Source: Limosilactobacillus urinaemulieris (GTDB taxonomy: Bacteria; Bacillota; Bacilli; Lactobacillales; Lactobacillaceae). Taken from it: a stretch of 64,000 nt of DNA. The notes below the pieces were generated by a model. The model was not told where the DNA came from. It saw only the letters and a program-made list of their open reading frames with translations, and ran no database searches. Location: positions 1 to 64,000 of the forward strand of contig NZ_JABUXR010000002.1 in NCBI RefSeq assembly GCF_014838745.1, written 5' to 3'. Of this stretch, positions 48,252 through 56,041 are shown in pieces. Made by a program: the position numbers and the translations under genes. Every line of letters starts with the position of its first letter. Positions within the stretch are counted from its first letter, which is position 1.

Positions 48252-48293
48252 ACAATATAGATATATTACATTTGTGTAATATATCTATATTGT
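48252..48293 (+). repeat. Perfect 42-nt palindrome at the transcription start
   Basis: Bases 48252-48270 are the exact reverse complement of 48275-48293 (19-bp stem) with loop TTTG. It begins 2 nt after the -10 element, so transcription would start inside the left arm. It could act as a DNA operator, or as an RNA hairpin partly formed from the 5' end. No T-run follows, so it is not a terminator. Confidence 0.85.
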
Positions 48294-48322
48294 TGAAGCG
48301 TTTCGGAAAGAGGCGAAGTTAG

Positions 48323-48448
48323 ATGGCACTTAGTAAGCAAGAACGTAAGGAAATGGCACGTAAAGCCATGGAAAAGCGTAGCAACAAGAAGCCAGATGGT
48401 TCTGGTTTTGCAAAGATTGATGCTGACGCCAAGAAGCTGAGCGATTAA
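48323..48448 (+). CDS. 41-aa highly charged small protein
   Basis: Unrecognised; starts MALSKQERKEMARKAMEK and ends in AKKLSD. Strongly basic helix followed by a Lys/Asp-rich tail; no TM segment. AAGAGG precedes the ATG, a consensus promoter and palindrome lie upstream and a terminator downstream. Divergent from the three-gene operon. RNA- or ribosome-binding would fit the charge but is unsupported. Confidence 0.7.
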   Translation: MALSKQERKEMARKAMEKRSNKKPDGSGFAKIDADAKKLSD

Positions 48449-48476
48449 CTTTTTTTGAAGCAATTCACTCTTTATT

Positions 48477-48512
48477 CAAGGGGCTTACTCTAAAGCCTCT
48501 TGAATTCTTTTA
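48477..48512 (+). terminator. Terminator of the 41-aa gene
   Basis: CAAGGGGCT (48477-48485) pairs with AGCCTCTTG (48494-48502), followed by a T-rich tail. Confidence 0.7.
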
Positions 48513-48530
48513 ACTATAAAAAAGATCCTA

Positions 48531-48579
48531 AAACGACTCATGGTATTTGAGAAACATCAGATACCATGAGTCGTTTTTT
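48531..48579. terminator. Bidirectional terminator of the aminotransferase gene
   Basis: A 16-bp perfect stem (48531-48546 with 48561-48576) with T6 on the plus side and T4 on the minus side, between convergent genes. Confidence 0.85.
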
Positions 48580-48587
48580 ATTAAATA

Positions 48588-49763
48588 TTACTGGCGTACT
48601 TTATTAATGTATTTCTCTAAACGATCCATTCCCTCTTTAATCTGATCCATACTAGTTGCATAGCTAAACCGTAAGTAGCCATCGCCGCCTTTACCAAAGT
48701 ACGAACCCGCTGTAATTGCAACCCGCGCGTTCTTAACAAGATCATAAATCAGCTTAGTGTCATCTTGTTCTAAGAAGTCAGGAATTTTGGCGAAAATATA
48801 GAACGCTCCCATTGGTCGACTGCAGTCAAACCCCATCGCTGTCAACCGTTTCTTCATATAATCACGCCGTTGAATGTATTTTTCGTCCATTTCTTTAGTT
48901 GCTGTTGTTCCACCCTTTAAGGCCGCTTCAGCAGCGTCTTGAGTAAAGGTCGCAACGTCCGTCATTACAAACGAATGAACCTTAAAAATTTCATTAGTAA
49001 TTGCTTCTGGTGCACAAAGATAGCCAATCCGCCAACCAGTCATTGCGTACGATTTAGAAAGGCCATTTGTTAAAATTGTCTGTTCGGGGAGTGCCCGTGC
49101 CATCGAAGCATATCCACCATCATAGATTAGTTCACTATAAATTTCATCACTAATCGCAAAGATCGGTTTCCCCTTAATCAATTTAGCAAGGGCATTAAGT
49201 TCCTCTTGGGTATAAGCTATTCCAGTGGGGTTTGATGGATTAACAAAAACAACTCCTTTAACCCGTTCACCATATTTGTCTAAATAGGACTTCAGTAATT
49301 CGGGAGTTAATTTAAAATCTGTTTTTGAAGTATCAACCTCAACAGCCGTCCCGCCAGCAATTACTGCATCAGGACTATAGATTGAAAAGGTTGGTGTGGG
49401 AACTAAAATAACATCACCGGGATTAGTGATTGCAGTAATTGCCGAATAGACTCCCTCAGTTACCCCATTAGTAATTAAAATCTCGGTTTGGGGATTATAA
49501 TGCAAATCGTAATTTTGAGCTAAGAAATCCGAAACAGCCTTTAGCAGACCTGCAGTCCCCCGTTGCGGTGCGTAGTGAGTCCGGTTATTCTTAATACTTT
49601 TAATTGCTGCATCTTTAATATATTCTGGCGTATTAAAATCTGGCTCGCCAATTGTAAATTTAATCACATTGTCAAATTGTGAGGCATAATTACTAAATTC
49701 AAAAATCTTTAGTTTAGGAACATCATTTAGTGATTTCCGCATGTATTGCTTCATCTCAACCAT
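48588..49763 (-). CDS. Class I/II PLP-dependent aminotransferase
   Basis: 391 aa from the ATG at 49763 (GAGG 9 nt upstream). The PLP-binding lysine is in TNGLSKSYAMTGWRIGYL, and the NPSNPTG motif is present. It resembles PatA/AraT enzymes that act on aromatic amino acids or make N-acetyl-diaminopimelate; the exact substrate is not resolved. Stands alone between two terminators. Confidence 0.88.
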   Translation of the reverse strand: MVEMKQYMRKSLNDVPKLKIFEFSNYASQFDNVIKFTIGEPDFNTPEYIKDAAIKSIKNNRTHYAPQRGTAGLLKAVSDFLAQNYDLHYNPQTEILITNGVTEGVYSAITAITNPGDVILVPTPTFSIYSPDAVIAGGTAVEVDTSKTDFKLTPELLKSYLDKYGERVKGVVFVNPSNPTGIAYTQEELNALAKLIKGKPIFAISDEIYSELIYDGGYASMARALPEQTILTNGLSKSYAMTGWRIGYLCAPEAITNEIFKVHSFVMTDVATFTQDAAEAALKGGTTATKEMDEKYIQRRDYMKKRLTAMGFDCSRPMGAFYIFAKIPDFLEQDDTKLIYDLVKNARVAITAGSYFGKGGDGYLRFSYATSMDQIKEGMDRLEKYINKVRQ

Positions 49764-49848
49764 TTTTAACAACCTCGTTTTTGGTTTTATCGTTAATTAC
49801 TAGATTACGTCTTTTGTTCAGTAATGGTCAAGCTTCTTGGCTAAATTT

Positions 49849-49909
49849 TAAAAATAAAATAGAAGAAGCTATGGTACAGCCAATCTTAGGCTTACTCATA
49901 ACTTCTTCC
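49849..49909 (-). terminator. gltX terminator
   Basis: GAAGAAGTTATG (49908-49897) pairs with CATAGCTTCTTC (49873-49862), with an inner AGCC/GGCT pairing, then TATTTTATTTTT. Confidence 0.82.
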
Positions 49910-49927
49910 ATAATTCATATCTTAAAA

Positions 49928-51430
49928 TTAAGCTTGAAGTGCCTTGATCATCCGGTCAAGCAATTCAATATCTGTATCACGAGAATAGATATCCATAATC
50001 TCGTAAATTTGTGGAGCAGAAGTTGACCCAGTAAATGCTAAATTAAGTGGGAAGTATAAGCCACGTCCCTTAATGCCAGTAGCTTTACCAACTTCCTTAA
50101 TAGCTTGACTGTAGTCATCCGCACCGTTTTCAAGTTTTTCTTTTAAGCCGATTAAGACAGCTAAAACATCATCATTAGCGAAGTCTTCATTGTCCTTAAT
50201 TAGATCGTAATTGAAGTTTTCATCAAGAACGTTGTAATAGGACCAAACATATTCAATCACTTCAAGTAACTTATTAACATCACGTTGGTGAACATGGATT
50301 GTCTTCATAATCAAGTTCTTTAACTGATCTTCTGGAATTGATTGAAGGCGCTTAGCTTCTTCAGTTTCGCCTTCTTTTACCAATTCCATGGTCCGATCGG
50401 TCAATTCGTCAACGGACATGCTCTTAATGTATTGAGCATTCATCCAATCAAGCTTCTTTTGATCGAAGTAAGCTGGAGCTTTTGACATCCGGTTTGGATC
50501 GTAAACCTTAATTAATTCATCCTTCGAGTAAATTTCCCGTTCGCCAACTGGTGACCAACCTAAGAATGCAATAAAGTTAAAGATTGCTTCGTGAAGGTAA
50601 CCATGCTTTTTGTATTCACTAATGAATTGCAAAGTATCCTTATCACGCTTACTTAACTTCTTCCGGGTCTTTGGGTTAAAGATCAATGGAATGTGGCAGA
50701 AAGTTGGGTGATCCCAACCTAGTGCTTCATAAATTGCAATTTGCTTTGGTGTATTTGAAATATGATCAGCACCACGTAATACGTGAGTAATGTCCATCGT
50801 ATGGTCATCAACAACAACCGCAAAATTGTAAGTAGGCATCCCATCACTCTTTTCAATGATGAAGTCACCACCAAGATTATCAGAGTTAAAGGAAACATGA
50901 CCCCGAGCAATATCATCCCATTCATAGTCATGGTTCTTTGGGAAGTGGAAACGAATAGTTGGCTTTAACCCCTTAGCTTCGGCAGCCTTTTGCTCTTCTT
51001 CGCTCTTGCCATACCAACGACCATCGTAATGTGGTGCTTCGTTATTAGCCCGTTGACGTTCCCGCATTTCGGCTAGTTCTTCTTCAGTTGAGTAATCCTT
51101 GTAGGCTAACCCTTTGTCAAGCAATTCTTGAATATACTTGTGGTAAATTCCTTGCTTATTCCGTTCACTTTGACGGTATGGAGCATACTTTGGATTAGGC
51201 TTGTTAGGACCCTCATCCCAATCAATTCCTAACCAATGCAAGTTCTCCCGTTGACTTTCTTCCCCGTCCTTAACATTTCGCTTGGTATCAGTATCTTCAA
51301 TCCGTAATACCATTGTTCCATTAAAGTGACGAGCAAATAAATAATTAAAAAGGGCTGACTGCGCATTACCAATATGTAAGAAACCTGTTGGACTAGGTGC
51401 GTAGCGAACTCTGACCTTCTTGTCATCCAT
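49928..51430 (-). CDS. gltX: Glutamyl-tRNA synthetase
   Basis: Charges tRNA-Glu, and in Gram-positives also tRNA-Gln for the amidotransferase route. 500 aa, class I: HIGH-like HIGN in [17 protein letters not shown] near the N-terminus and KLSKRD as the KMSKS motif. The prophage boundary lies just upstream. Own promoter at 51489-51516. Confidence 0.97.
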   Translation of the reverse strand: MDDKKVRVRYAPSPTGFLHIGNAQSALFNYLFARHFNGTMVLRIEDTDTKRNVKDGEESQRENLHWLGIDWDEGPNKPNPKYAPYRQSERNKQGIYHKYIQELLDKGLAYKDYSTEEELAEMRERQRANNEAPHYDGRWYGKSEEEQKAAEAKGLKPTIRFHFPKNHDYEWDDIARGHVSFNSDNLGGDFIIEKSDGMPTYNFAVVVDDHTMDITHVLRGADHISNTPKQIAIYEALGWDHPTFCHIPLIFNPKTRKKLSKRDKDTLQFISEYKKHGYLHEAIFNFIAFLGWSPVGEREIYSKDELIKVYDPNRMSKAPAYFDQKKLDWMNAQYIKSMSVDELTDRTMELVKEGETEEAKRLQSIPEDQLKNLIMKTIHVHQRDVNKLLEVIEYVWSYYNVLDENFNYDLIKDNEDFANDDVLAVLIGLKEKLENGADDYSQAIKEVGKATGIKGRGLYFPLNLAFTGSTSAPQIYEIMDIYSRDTDIELLDRMIKALQA

Positions 51431-51457
51431 GTTTGCGATTCTCCTTTATATCTGTTT

Positions 51458-51473
51458 CACGAACAAATTCGTG
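51458..51473 (-). promoter_or_regulatory. Small hairpin in the gltX 5' UTR
   Basis: CACGAA/TTCGTG stem with a 4-nt loop, 28 nt before the ATG. Too small for a T-box; role unknown. Confidence 0.4.
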
Positions 51474-51488
51474 ACTGCAACATGTTTA

Positions 51489-51516
51489 ATTGTATCGGAA
51501 TGTTGCTATTTGTCAA
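51489..51516 (-). promoter_or_regulatory. gltX promoter
   Basis: -35 TTGACA (51516-51511), 16-nt spacer, -10 TACAAT (51494-51489). Confidence 0.8.
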
Positions 51517-51602
51517 TTTCATTCAAGCACAGATAATGAGGGACCGCAAGCACTAGTACTCAGTCCCCCATTATTTGCTATTTTATTATGGCGTTAAAAT
51601 TA

Positions 51603-51843
51603 TTAATATTGTTCCATGTATGTGAAGCCAATTTTGGTTCCTATTATATAAGTTTCTACGGCTACTATAATAGGAGAAGAAAGTTTTTTAAAAACCATAG
51701 AAGTTCATAAATGTTGCAAAATTTGTTGCAAAATTGTTGCATTTAAAGACACCCGACACCTCATAAGAAGTGCCGGGTTATTTTGTCCCACTCAAACTTA
51801 ACTTGTAATCAGTATAGCATAAACTGCTGTTCGCTTTACGGAA
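51603..51843. other. Prophage-host junction with attachment-site-like repeats
   Basis: Non-coding region with an inverted repeat CCTATTATA (51640-51648) / TATAATAGG (51666-51674) around a 17-nt centre, resembling a tyrosine-recombinase core site. Three direct repeats of GTTGCAAAAT type lie at about 51713-51742, like arm sites. A 9-bp hairpin lies at 51751-51778. A 31-codon minus-strand ORF (51603-51698) with no ribosome-binding site spans the inverted repeat and may be the tail of an interrupted host gene. Assignment as attR is inference. Confidence 0.45.
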
Positions 51844-51890
51844 ACAAAAAAAGACTATATACTTAAATTAACGTACAAGTATATAATCTT
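51844..51890 (-). terminator. Terminator after the Fic-like / 52-aa pair
   Basis: AAGATTATATACTT (51890-51877) pairs with AAGTATATAGTCTT (51864-51851), one mismatch, followed by seven T. A second hairpin CCATCA/TGATGG (51897-51917) lies directly upstream. Confidence 0.7.
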
Positions 51891-51927
51891 TCTGCTCCAT
51901 CACCTTTTAGTTGATGGATTTTTTATT

Positions 51928-52086
51928 TTAAACTAATGATAACTTTTGCAAGGTTTTTACTAATTTAGGGTTTTCTAATAATTCATTCATGGTTGATTTA
52001 GGATTAATATCGACAGTTTTATTTACAATCTTGTTTATTTTTTTACTAGGAACCTTAACGAATTGTCCTTTTAGATTTTGATTCAT
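51928..52086 (-). CDS. 52-aa basic protein downstream of the Fic-like gene
   Basis: Unrecognised. Starts MNQNLKGQFVKVPSKK; basic N-terminal half, leucine-rich C-terminal helix (MNELLENPKLVKTLQKL). GAAAGGAG lies 8 nt before the ATG, an excellent site. It follows the Fic/Doc-like frame by 55 nt and ends at a terminator, so it is likely co-transcribed. It could be a partner or antitoxin of the Fic protein, but the pairing rests on position only. Confidence 0.6.
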   Translation of the reverse strand: MNQNLKGQFVKVPSKKINKIVNKTVDINPKSTMNELLENPKLVKTLQKLSLV

Positions 52087-52141
52087 TATATCAGCTCCTT
52101 TCAAATTAATAAGTGTATACTACTATATTTATTACTAACTA

Positions 52142-52792
52142 TCAAGAATTTTTACCTGAAAGTATCTTTCTTGAAAAGCCAAAATCAATATAAGAATGTC
52201 TTAATATATATTGGTAGAGTTGGTTAAATGATATTTTTTTATTTGCAACATCAATAGATATATTATACAACGCAACTTCATTAAGAATATCAAATGAATA
52301 GCCATTTAATTTCAAATATAATAATGCAGTTAATAAAGCTGTTCTCTTGTTTCCATTATTAAACATCTGCTTTGTTGATATTGTATACCAAAAATAAGCT
52401 GCCTTGTACAGAATCGTAGGGTATGGAGTTACACCAAAGAAACTATTATCAACTTGACCAAGTAATGAAGATAATCCGTCATTATCCTTAACGCCATAAA
52501 ACCACTCTTCTTTTAATAACTTCTCTGATTCTTCGTTTATATAAGAGAGTATATCAATATTTAGTTTAGGATGTTCTTTTGGAATGATATACCAGTATCC
52601 CTCAAGAACATTATCAAAATAAAAAGAAAGCTTATACAATTGTTGATTATATTTTCTAAAAGATAGTTTTCATCTTCTTTTATCAACTTGGTTTAAATTT
52701 ATTGACTTAGCAAAAAGTTTCTTATATTCGTAAATCTGTTTTCTACAAATATTTGTAACAACCAAATATCCATAAAGTTTTTTATCATTCAT
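52142..52792 (-). pseudogene. Fic/Doc-family gene interrupted by an in-frame TGA
   Basis: One continuous frame of 217 codons runs from the ATG at 52792 (GAGG 8 nt upstream) to 52142. Codon 41 (52672-52670) is TGA, probably from TGG. The 165-residue part downstream, from a TTG at 52639 with no ribosome-binding site, holds the Fic/Doc core QMFNNGNKRTA. The motif normally starts with His (HxFxxGN[K/G]R), but here codon 142 is CAG (Gln). Fic/Doc proteins AMPylate or phosphorylate targets such as EF-Tu. This copy is doubly compromised, by the stop and by the missing His, unless TGA is read through. Confidence 0.75.
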
Positions 52793-52811
52793 AATACATA
52801 CCTCAAACAAT

Positions 52812-52827
52812 AATTATACGACAAAAA
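52812..52827 (-). repeat. 16-nt promoter-region repeat, copy 1
   Basis: AATTATACGACAAAAA, identical to 53746-53761. On the minus strand it supplies TATAAT about 24 nt before the Fic-like ATG, so it probably contains the -10 box. Confidence 0.6.
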
Positions 52828-52866
52828 TTCCTAGTGGTCATTGCAGATTGTGCAACTACCACTAGG
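52823..52866 (-). terminator. Terminator of the 258-aa membrane protein gene
   Basis: CCTAGTGGT (52866-52858) pairs with ACCACTAGG (52838-52830), plus inner TTGCA/TGCAA, then a T-rich tail that merges with the 16-nt repeat. Confidence 0.8.
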
Positions 52867-52875
52867 ACTAGTTTT

Positions 52876-53652
52876 TTAATACATTTTATCAAGCTTATTA
52901 ATTATTTCGTCAAAAAGTAAAGTACATTGCGACTTTTTGCCATAACTATCAATAAAGTCATCTCTAACTGCTAAAAGTGTTTCTTTACTATAAGGATATT
53001 GTTTAAATGTTCCTTGAATAGTATCTTCAAATGAGTTTGCTTTTCTATCATACATTAAGACCAACTGAGCCATTAAGTGACTTTCAATAGCGTTAAGATA
53101 TATGTTTAGCATCTTTTTATAATTTACTGATTTTTCAATTTCAACATTGTGTCCTTTTGCTAATGCTATTTGTTCACAAAAGTCGTTAAATGTACTACCG
53201 TCTGCTTCCATATCGTTATAGTCAGTATTACCTGTACCTATTCCACTAACGAAAAGAATAGTACCTAACATTTCATCAAAATTCATCTTAGGTACAGGCG
53301 GATGTGATTTAGTAATGCGCTTATTCACTTCTTCAATTTTATCGTTGATTTTTTTATTAGCTTCTTTAAGATTATTTATTTCAATTTTCAAATCATTTAA
53401 TGAATTAGATTTATTATTAGAAGGTGATACAACAGTTTCTTTAGCTCCAATTTCAAATCCAAGAAATTTAAAAGTTCGATTTTCAAAAAATGTTGCTATG
53501 TTTGCAAATACTATCAAAGCCCAAACTACAAACATGGCAAATAAAATAAGCAATGATTTCCAATCTAGGACTCTAACATATTCAAGCCCCAATACCATTC
53601 CAAGATAAGCAGTAGCCAAAATGATTCCCACCGGTCTACCAAACTTTTTCAT
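52876..53652 (-). CDS. Prophage accessory membrane protein with coiled coil
   Basis: 258 aa, unrecognised. Two TM helices (about 8-25 and 33-56), a coiled coil (about 85-120), and a soluble C-terminal domain of about 130 residues. The ATG at 53652 follows GGAG; the longer upstream frame has no site. It sits between the lysin and the attachment region, the usual place for lysogenic-conversion or defence genes, with its own promoter-like element and terminator. Function unknown. Confidence 0.75.
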   Translation of the reverse strand: MKKFGRPVGIILATAYLGMVLGLEYVRVLDWKSLLILFAMFVVWALIVFANIATFFENRTFKFLGFEIGAKETVVSPSNNKSNSLNDLKIEINNLKEANKKINDKIEEVNKRITKSHPPVPKMNFDEMLGTILFVSGIGTGNTDYNDMEADGSTFNDFCEQIALAKGHNVEIEKSVNYKKMLNIYLNAIESHLMAQLVLMYDRKANSFEDTIQGTFKQYPYSKETLLAVRDDFIDSYGKKSQCTLLFDEIINKLDKMY

Positions 53653-53745
53653 ATAAATCACTCCATCATATAAATCAATAATTATTATAATAAAAAAAGA
53701 GTTAGACTTTTCCGTGACCAACTCTAGTGATTTATATGATAACTA

Positions 53746-53761
53746 AATTATACGACAAAAA
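53746..53761 (-). repeat. 16-nt promoter-region repeat, copy 2
   Basis: Exact copy of 52812-52827, again placing TATAAT upstream of an accessory gene and directly after a terminator T-run. The two accessory units may share a regulator. Confidence 0.6.
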
Positions 53762-53792
53762 AGCCAACCAGTCCATAAGAACCGATTGGCTT
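53757..53792 (-). terminator. Endolysin terminator
   Basis: AGCCAA (53791-53786) pairs with TTGGCT (53767-53762), with further internal pairing, then T6. Confidence 0.8.
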
Positions 53793-53799
53793 AATTTTT

Positions 53800-54912
53800 C
53801 TATAATTGAATTGTTTGACCAACAAAAATCATGTTCGGGTTAGCGATGTGATTCTTACTTGCTAATGCTTGCCAAGTTGTCCCGTGAGCTGAAGCAATTC
53901 CAGATAAGGTATCGCCGCTTTGAACGGTATAGGCGTTAGATTGACCAGTACCACCAAGAATAATCTTTTGACCAACATAAATCACGTTAGGATTAGCAAT
54001 GTGGTTGAGACTTACTAAACCAGAGACGGTTGTACCAAACTTGCTAGCAATTCCACTTAACGTATCGCCCGCTTGAACGTAATAAGTATTCTGTGGTGAT
54101 GCATTACCCGTCACTTTCAATACTTGACCCACTTGAAGTAGATTAGGATTACCCAAACTGTTAATTGCTGCTAAATTTTGCCAAGTTGTATTGTACTTTT
54201 CGGCGATTCCACTTAGGGTATCGCCTGTTTGCACAATATATGTCCCAGTAGCTGGTTTACCAACATGTTCTGCCGGTTGCGGTGCTGGTACTGGGGTACT
54301 TGGTACGCTACCGCTTGCTTCTCCATTGGTAAAGGCACCATCAAAATCAAGGCTGGTGTCAATCCCCATAATACCGTGATCGGTATATTGCCAAGCATTC
54401 GCATTATCAATTCCGAGTGAAGTAACTCCATAGCCAGCAACCCACTTCTTCCGGTTACCAAAGCCATGACTATTTAAGATTCCACCAGTAAAGAAGCTCC
54501 GCATTGAGTAGACACCGGTGCTCTTATAACCAAGTGCTTCTACTTCTTGAAGAAAGGCTAAGGTAGCCCCTTGATAGTCACTGGCTGAATTAACTTCTGC
54601 ATCATCAATCATCAGCGTATCGTCATACATGCCAAACTGACGAGCAACCTTAACAAAGAATCGAGCTTCATTTTGTGCATCTGGAATTGAAGTATAGCGA
54701 GCAAAGTGATAACAAGCTACCCGTAAGCCCACTGCTAAAGCATTGCGAATTTGTGCTGCTGCTCGTGGGTTAATGTAATTAGAGCCATCTTCACTGCCTT
54801 CAGTTAGCTTTACAACGACTCCTTGTGCTCCTTGGTTCTTAGCTGCCTGAAAAAATGCTACCGTATCTGGTTGGTAACTTGATACATCAATAAACGGATT
54901 ACGAACTGCCAT
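53800..54912 (-). CDS. Phage endolysin: GH25 muramidase with three LysM repeats
   Basis: 370 aa from the ATG at 54912 (AAAGGAGG upstream). The N-terminal GH25 domain starts [12 protein letters not shown] and keeps the acidic DDAEV segment. Three C-terminal LysM cell-wall-binding repeats each begin with a GDTLSGIA motif. It cleaves peptidoglycan at the end of the lytic cycle. No signal peptide, so export depends on the adjacent holin genes. Follows the holin stop by 1 nt. Confidence 0.95.
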   Translation of the reverse strand: MAVRNPFIDVSSYQPDTVAFFQAAKNQGAQGVVVKLTEGSEDGSNYINPRAAAQIRNALAVGLRVACYHFARYTSIPDAQNEARFFVKVARQFGMYDDTLMIDDAEVNSASDYQGATLAFLQEVEALGYKSTGVYSMRSFFTGGILNSHGFGNRKKWVAGYGVTSLGIDNANAWQYTDHGIMGIDTSLDFDGAFTNGEASGSVPSTPVPAPQPAEHVGKPATGTYIVQTGDTLSGIAEKYNTTWQNLAAINSLGNPNLLQVGQVLKVTGNASPQNTYYVQAGDTLSGIASKFGTTVSGLVSLNHIANPNVIYVGQKIILGGTGQSNAYTVQSGDTLSGIASAHGTTWQALASKNHIANPNMIFVGQTIQL

Positions 54913-54913
54913 T

Positions 54914-55351
54914 TTATGCGACCTCCTTTGGATCGATTGCCTTTTTCTTACCATCTGGGACAGAATTAGGTTCTTTTTGTCCCAACTTGTCCGGCTCTTT
55001 TGCTGGATCTGTGGTAGGCGTTAATGGTGATTTTTCATAAGCTGATTGAACGGCTGATTCAATTGCCTTAACATCAACATTAGTAAAGCCCTGCTTGTTC
55101 AATGTATCTTGAACAATTGCCGTTGCTTGTGCAAACTTAGCGTCACCGGTTAGATTCTTACTTATTAAAGAATTGACTGCCGTGTTAGCAACCTGTTCAA
55201 TGAATCCCCACAATTCTTTTGATTGTGCTGTTTTGGCATGTTGAACCTTGCTGTGTAGTAAGTTCTTCCCTGCATTCATGAGATAAAAAATAGCGGTCGA
55301 AACAACCGCTGTAATTACATATTCCGGAATTGCATTAATAATCTCATTCAT
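54914..55351 (-). CDS. Phage holin, LLH family
   Basis: 145 aa. One N-terminal TM segment (about 8-26), a helical middle with many Lys/Gln, and a charged Pro-rich tail ending [11 protein letters not shown]. Position directly before the lysin, and the layout, match LLH-type holins of lactobacillus phages. Overlaps the upstream stop by one base. Confidence 0.85.
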   Translation of the reverse strand: MNEIINAIPEYVITAVVSTAIFYLMNAGKNLLHSKVQHAKTAQSKELWGFIEQVANTAVNSLISKNLTGDAKFAQATAIVQDTLNKQGFTNVDVKAIESAVQSAYEKSPLTPTTDPAKEPDKLGQKEPNSVPDGKKKAIDPKEVA

Positions 55352-55677
55352 TATTTATCTTTCCCTCTTTCAAAGACTTCATGCTCCAGTGCTTTGATTC
55401 TTTGATTCCGCACCTTTGCTTCACCGATGTGTTCCTCAAACCGCTCTTCTAGCAAATCAACCCGATCGGCTGTCCGATTTGCTGTTGATTTAATTGAATC
55501 CATTGTGTGACTTAGATTATCAATTTTAACGATTAAATCTTGAACTACGTTTGACAGCTTTTCAGTTCCGTTTTTAATTGCTAGGTTAAGCAACCAAATT
55601 AAGAATCCACCAACGATTGAAAAAATAGTTACGATTGCCAACAGCTCGTCCCACGAATACCCCGCAATACTATGCAT
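55351..55677 (-). CDS. Holin-associated phage membrane protein (XhlA-like layout)
   Basis: 108 aa with one N-terminal TM segment (LLAIVTIFSIVGGFLIWLL) followed by a long amphipathic helix. Similar in layout to XhlA/haemolysin-type proteins that act with holins. GGGGGG precedes the ATG. Coupled to the holin gene. Confidence 0.7.
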   Translation of the reverse strand: MHSIAGYSWDELLAIVTIFSIVGGFLIWLLNLAIKNGTEKLSNVVQDLIVKIDNLSHTMDSIKSTANRTADRVDLLEERFEEHIGEAKVRNQRIKALEHEVFERGKDK

Positions 55678-55711
55678 TTACTCACCCCCCAAATCCTTAA
55701 AATTAATTTAT

Positions 55712-55780
55712 GATATAATGATCTGCAGATAAAGATTACACAATATGCGAGTGCCATGTGACACTCGCCTTTTTCTTTTT
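55712..55780 (+). ncRNA. Candidate small plus-strand transcript in the lysis region
   Basis: Extended -10 TGATATAAT (55711-55719) is followed about 28 nt later by a GCGAGTG/CACTCGC hairpin (55747-55753 with 55762-55768) and TTTTTCTTTTT. A transcript of about 50-60 nt would be made opposite to all phage genes. No -35 is seen and no ORF fits. Expression is not shown. Confidence 0.4.
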
Positions 55781-55795
55781 ATAGCCGCCCATAAC

Positions 55796-55823
55796 AAAAG
55801 CCCCGTTGTATTAACAGCGAGGC
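55796..55823 (-). terminator. Terminator after xkdX
   Basis: GCCTCG/CGGGGC stem (55823-55818 with 55805-55800, one wobble), then TTTT. It separates the tail operon from the lysis genes. Confidence 0.65.
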
Positions 55824-55901
55824 TTATTTATGTATTGTGTATTTCTTCGGCGACTATATGTTAGCTATATATCAGCTATATCTAGCTATCTAATTTACTA
55901 T

Positions 55902-56039
55902 CTAAGCAACCGTAGCTGGTGCCACGTAATCCTTACCAGTAATTTGCTTGTACTGTTCGGGCGTGATTACCACATTAACATACCCTGTTACTACATTACC
56001 TAGGCTAAACATCGTTTTAACAAATTCCATCCAATCCAT
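55902..56039 (-). CDS. XkdX family phage protein
   Basis: 45 aa, starts MDWMEFVKTMFSLGNV and contains ITPEQYKQITGKDYVAP, the XkdX signature. These tiny proteins are encoded between baseplate and lysis genes of many Firmicutes phages; function unknown. GGAGG lies 8 nt before the ATG. Confidence 0.85.
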   Translation of the reverse strand: MDWMEFVKTMFSLGNVVTGYVNVVITPEQYKQITGKDYVAPATVA

Positions 56040-56041
56040 AA

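Noticed and set aside
48252-48293. Palindrome as a transcription terminator
   Set aside because: No T-run follows on either strand and it sits directly after a promoter -10 box.
51431-51490. T-box riboswitch for gltX
   Set aside because: The leader is only about 50 nt with one tiny hairpin and no T-box sequence or antiterminator.
51603-51698. 31-codon minus-strand ORF as a real gene
   Set aside because: No ribosome-binding site, and an in-frame stop lies just upstream; kept only as a possible fragment of an interrupted gene.
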